From Pseudacidovorax intermedius (GTDB taxonomy: Bacteria; Pseudomonadota; Gammaproteobacteria; Burkholderiales; Burkholderiaceae_C), in assembly GCF_001476815.1 (NCBI RefSeq), contig NZ_LDSL01000126.1:1-32685 (forward strand): a stretch of DNA of 32,685 bases. The letters are read 5' to 3'. Positions 30,768-32,685 of this stretch are shown one piece after another. A program made the translations under genes and the position numbers. The first letter of the stretch is position 1, and each line of letters begins with the position of its first letter. The notes under the pieces were generated by a model that saw only the letters and a list, made by a program, of their open reading frames with translations, made no database searches and was not told the origin of the DNA.

Positions 30768-31553
30768 ATGAGCCTCATCACCATCCAGAACGTCTCGCGC
30801 CATTTCGAGGACCCGCGCCGCGGCAGCGCCGTGAAGGCACTCGATGACGTGAGCCTGAGCGTCGGCCGCAACGAATTCCTCTGCCTGCTGGGCCCCAGCG
30901 GCTGCGGCAAGTCCACGCTGCTGAACATGATTGCCGGCTTCGACCATCCCACGCGCGGCGTGGTGGCCGTGGGCGGCCGGCCGGTGACGGCGCCGGGCGT
31001 GGACCGCGGCGTGGTCTTCCAGCAGCCCACACTGATGCCGTGGCTGCCGGTGTGGGAGAACGTGGCCTTCCACCTGACCATGCGCGGCCTGCCCAAGGCC
31101 GAGCGGCGCAAGAGGGCGCAGCACTTCATCGACATGGTGGGCCTGCGCGGCTTCGAGAACCACTTTCCCAGCGAGCTGTCCGGCGGCATGAACCAGCGCG
31201 TGGGCATCGCCCGGGCGCTGCTGATGAACCCGGAGGTGATCCTGATGGACGAGCCCTTCGGCGCGCTGGACGAGCAGACCAAGATGGACATGCATGCCGA
31301 GCTGGTGCGCATCTGGCGCGACAGCCAGAGCACCATCGTCTTCGTCACGCACGGCATCGAGGAATCGCTGGCGCTGGGCACGCACATCGCCGTGATGTCG
31401 GCGCGGCCGGGCCGCATCCGCGAGCTGATCGATGTCGACCTGCCGCGCCCGCGCGATTCCACCAGCCCGCGCTTCAACGACTACAAACGCCACATCCTGC
31501 AACTGCTGCGGCCCGAGGGCGTGGCCACGCCGGCCGCCGCCGCGCATGGCTGA
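30768..31553 (+). CDS. ABC importer ATPase (SsuB/TauB-like)
   Basis: This ATPase powers the importer. The 261-residue product has Walker A GPSGCGKST (42-50, Lys48) and a Q-loop at about 85-86 (FQQPTLMPW). The signature LSGGMNQRVGIARAL starts at Leu137; Walker B is VILMDEPFGALD (D161, E162) and the H-loop His195 (FVTHGIEE). AAGGAGGG lies 7 bases before the ATG, giving a strong ribosome binding site, and only 3 bases separate it from the permease stop. The stop overlaps the start of the next gene (ATGGCTGA). Confidence 0.93.
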   Translation: MSLITIQNVSRHFEDPRRGSAVKALDDVSLSVGRNEFLCLLGPSGCGKSTLLNMIAGFDHPTRGVVAVGGRPVTAPGVDRGVVFQQPTLMPWLPVWENVAFHLTMRGLPKAERRKRAQHFIDMVGLRGFENHFPSELSGGMNQRVGIARALLMNPEVILMDEPFGALDEQTKMDMHAELVRIWRDSQSTIVFVTHGIEESLALGTHIAVMSARPGRIRELIDVDLPRPRDSTSPRFNDYKRHILQLLRPEGVATPAAAAHG

Positions 31554-32556
31554 CACCGCGCCCGTCACCTTCGTCACCGGCGCTGCGGGCTTCGTCGGCC
31601 TGGCGCTGGTCGAGCACCTGCTGGCACGGGGCGAGACGGTGGTCGGCTGGGATGCGGCGCCCTTGCCCGAAGGCGCTCAGCAGGCACTGGCCGCGCTGCC
31701 CGGCCGCTTCACGGCCTTGCGCGGCGACGTGTGCGACGCGTCGGCCTTCGAAGCGGCGCTGGCCGTGCACCGGCCGCAGCGCCTGGTGATCCTGGCCGCC
31801 GTGACGGCCGCGGCCGAGCGCGAACGTCGCGCGCCGGAGGGCATCTTCGCCGTCAACCTGGTGGCCGTGACGACGGCGATGCGGCTGGCGGCGTCGCAGG
31901 GCGTACGGCGGGTGCTGCTGGCCAGTTCGGGCTCGGCCTACGGCGCCAGCGGGCGCGGGCCGGGCCTGCTGCACGAGACCCACACGCCGCTGCAGCCCGA
32001 GGGGCTGTACGGCATCTCCAAGATGGCCGCCGAGGCCGCGGCCCGGCGCTTGGCGGACCTGCTGGGTCTGGACCTGTGCATCGGCCGCCTGGGCACCTGC
32101 TTCGGCCCCTGGGAGCGCGACACCGGCGTGCGCGACACGCCCAGCGCCCCCTTGCAGGCGCTGCGCCTGCTGCGCGCCGGTCATGCGGTCCGGCTGTCGA
32201 GGCCGCTGCGGCGGGACTGGCTCTATGTGCGCGATGCGGCGGCCGCGCTCGCGGCGCTGCTGGACGCCGCGGCGCCTGCACAGCCCGTCTACAACCTGGC
32301 CGCCGGCTTCGAATGGTCGGTGGCCGATTGGTGCGCCTGGTTGTGTTCGCAGCCGGGCTTCGAGGGCGCCGATTGGGCCATTGCCGACGCGGGCCAAGCG
32401 GCCAACGTCGACCCCTACGCCGACTATGACCGCGCCAGCATGGCCATCACCGCCCTGCGCCGTGACACGGGCTTCGTGCCGCGCTACGACCTGGCGCGCG
32501 CGGGTGCCGACTTCCTGGCTTGGCTGCAAAGCCAAGATGAGCTGGCCCATGCCTGA
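31546..32556 (+). CDS. NAD(P)-dependent epimerase/dehydratase (extended SDR), substrate unknown
   Basis: This extended short-chain dehydrogenase/reductase, probably cytoplasmic, likely acts on a nucleotide sugar or related polyol/lactone. The 336-residue product has the Rossmann motif TGAAGFVG (11-18), a conserved Asp in LRGDVCD (about 58-64) and VILAAVTAA (81-89). A Ser region LLASSGSAYG (124-133) and the catalytic pair Tyr155/Lys159 (YGISK) complete the active site. C-terminal substrate-binding residues are family-like (RRDWLYVRDAA). The start overlaps the ATPase stop by 8 bases, so it is translationally coupled to the importer. It presumably acts on the imported compound or its product, but that is inferred from position only. 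Confidence 0.88.
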   Translation: MADTAPVTFVTGAAGFVGLALVEHLLARGETVVGWDAAPLPEGAQQALAALPGRFTALRGDVCDASAFEAALAVHRPQRLVILAAVTAAAERERRAPEGIFAVNLVAVTTAMRLAASQGVRRVLLASSGSAYGASGRGPGLLHETHTPLQPEGLYGISKMAAEAAARRLADLLGLDLCIGRLGTCFGPWERDTGVRDTPSAPLQALRLLRAGHAVRLSRPLRRDWLYVRDAAAALAALLDAAAPAQPVYNLAAGFEWSVADWCAWLCSQPGFEGADWAIADAGQAANVDPYADYDRASMAITALRRDTGFVPRYDLARAGADFLAWLQSQDELAHA

Positions 32557-32589
32557 AGGTCGGACCCCCGCGCTCTGCCGCGTCCCGAG

Positions 32590-32685
32590 CCCCTCTCCCC
32601 TCGCGGGAGAGGGGTTGGGGAGAGGGGGCGCTCGCGCCACCACGGCCCCGCGCTTGGCCCAGGCCGCCGCCCCCTCTCCCCAGCC
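32590..32685. repeat. Inverted-repeat element / possible terminator at the right edge
   Basis: A 10-bp stem CCCCTCTCCC/GGGAGAGGGG (32590-32599 and 32605-32614) follows the epimerase gene. A second 15-base arm TGGGGAGAGGGGGCG (32616-32630) is repeated inverted at 32668-32682. From memory, this GGGGAGAGGG pattern is a widespread dispersed intergenic repeat in high-GC proteobacteria. The element may continue past the window edge. The first hairpin could end the importer operon, though no T-run follows. Confidence 0.65.

Overview
The window is very GC-rich DNA with long open frames on both strands. Its protein families and intergenic repeats look like a betaproteobacterium of the Burkholderiales, most likely Comamonadaceae (Acidovorax/Variovorax-like). 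This placement is inferred from gene content and style; no 16S or marker gene is present.

Layout. (1) 1-1095, minus strand: the N-terminal part of a type VI secretion VgrG spike protein, cut by the window edge. (2) 1324-7346, plus strand: the SOS mutasome operon imuA-imuB-dnaE2 behind a LexA-type box. All three genes overlap. imuB carries two pure in-frame hexanucleotide microsatellites, one near each end. (3) 7656-28562: a complete Lap-type biofilm adhesion system. It comprises a small protein of unknown function, a LapB-like ABC exporter, a LapC-like membrane-fusion protein, a LuxR-type regulator, a 3510-residue LapA-like RTX adhesin with an N-terminal retention module and TAAG cleavage site, a LapD-like c-di-GMP receptor, a LapG-like periplasmic protease and a TolC/LapE-like outer-membrane protein with an extra C-terminal NTF2/Cds6-like domain. 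(4) 28670-32556: a sigma-54-type promoter with upstream dyads, then a substrate-binding protein, permease and ATPase of the nitrate/sulfonate/taurine importer family, translationally overlapped by an NAD-dependent epimerase/SDR gene. (5) 32590-32685: a dispersed-type inverted repeat or terminator.

How the genes should work together. From the known Lap pathway, LapB-LapC-TolC exports the adhesin. Its N-terminal module stays lodged in the TolC pore and holds the adhesin at the surface. When c-di-GMP is high, LapD binds LapG. When it falls, LapG is freed and cuts the adhesin at the di-alanine, releasing the cell. Every catalytic or binding feature needed for this can be seen: the LapG Cys/His/Asp triad, degenerate GGDEF and EAL motifs in LapD, and the adhesin TAAG site. 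A 10-base motif (CAGGTAACAT) occurs before the exporter genes and, inverted, between lapG and tolC. This suggests the split locus is co-regulated.

Most unusual points: the twin hexanucleotide repeats in imuB, the TolC-NTF2-like fusion, the shared promoter motif, the block-duplicated architecture of the adhesin, and an exact sigma-54 promoter match with nested dyads before an importer of unknown substrate.
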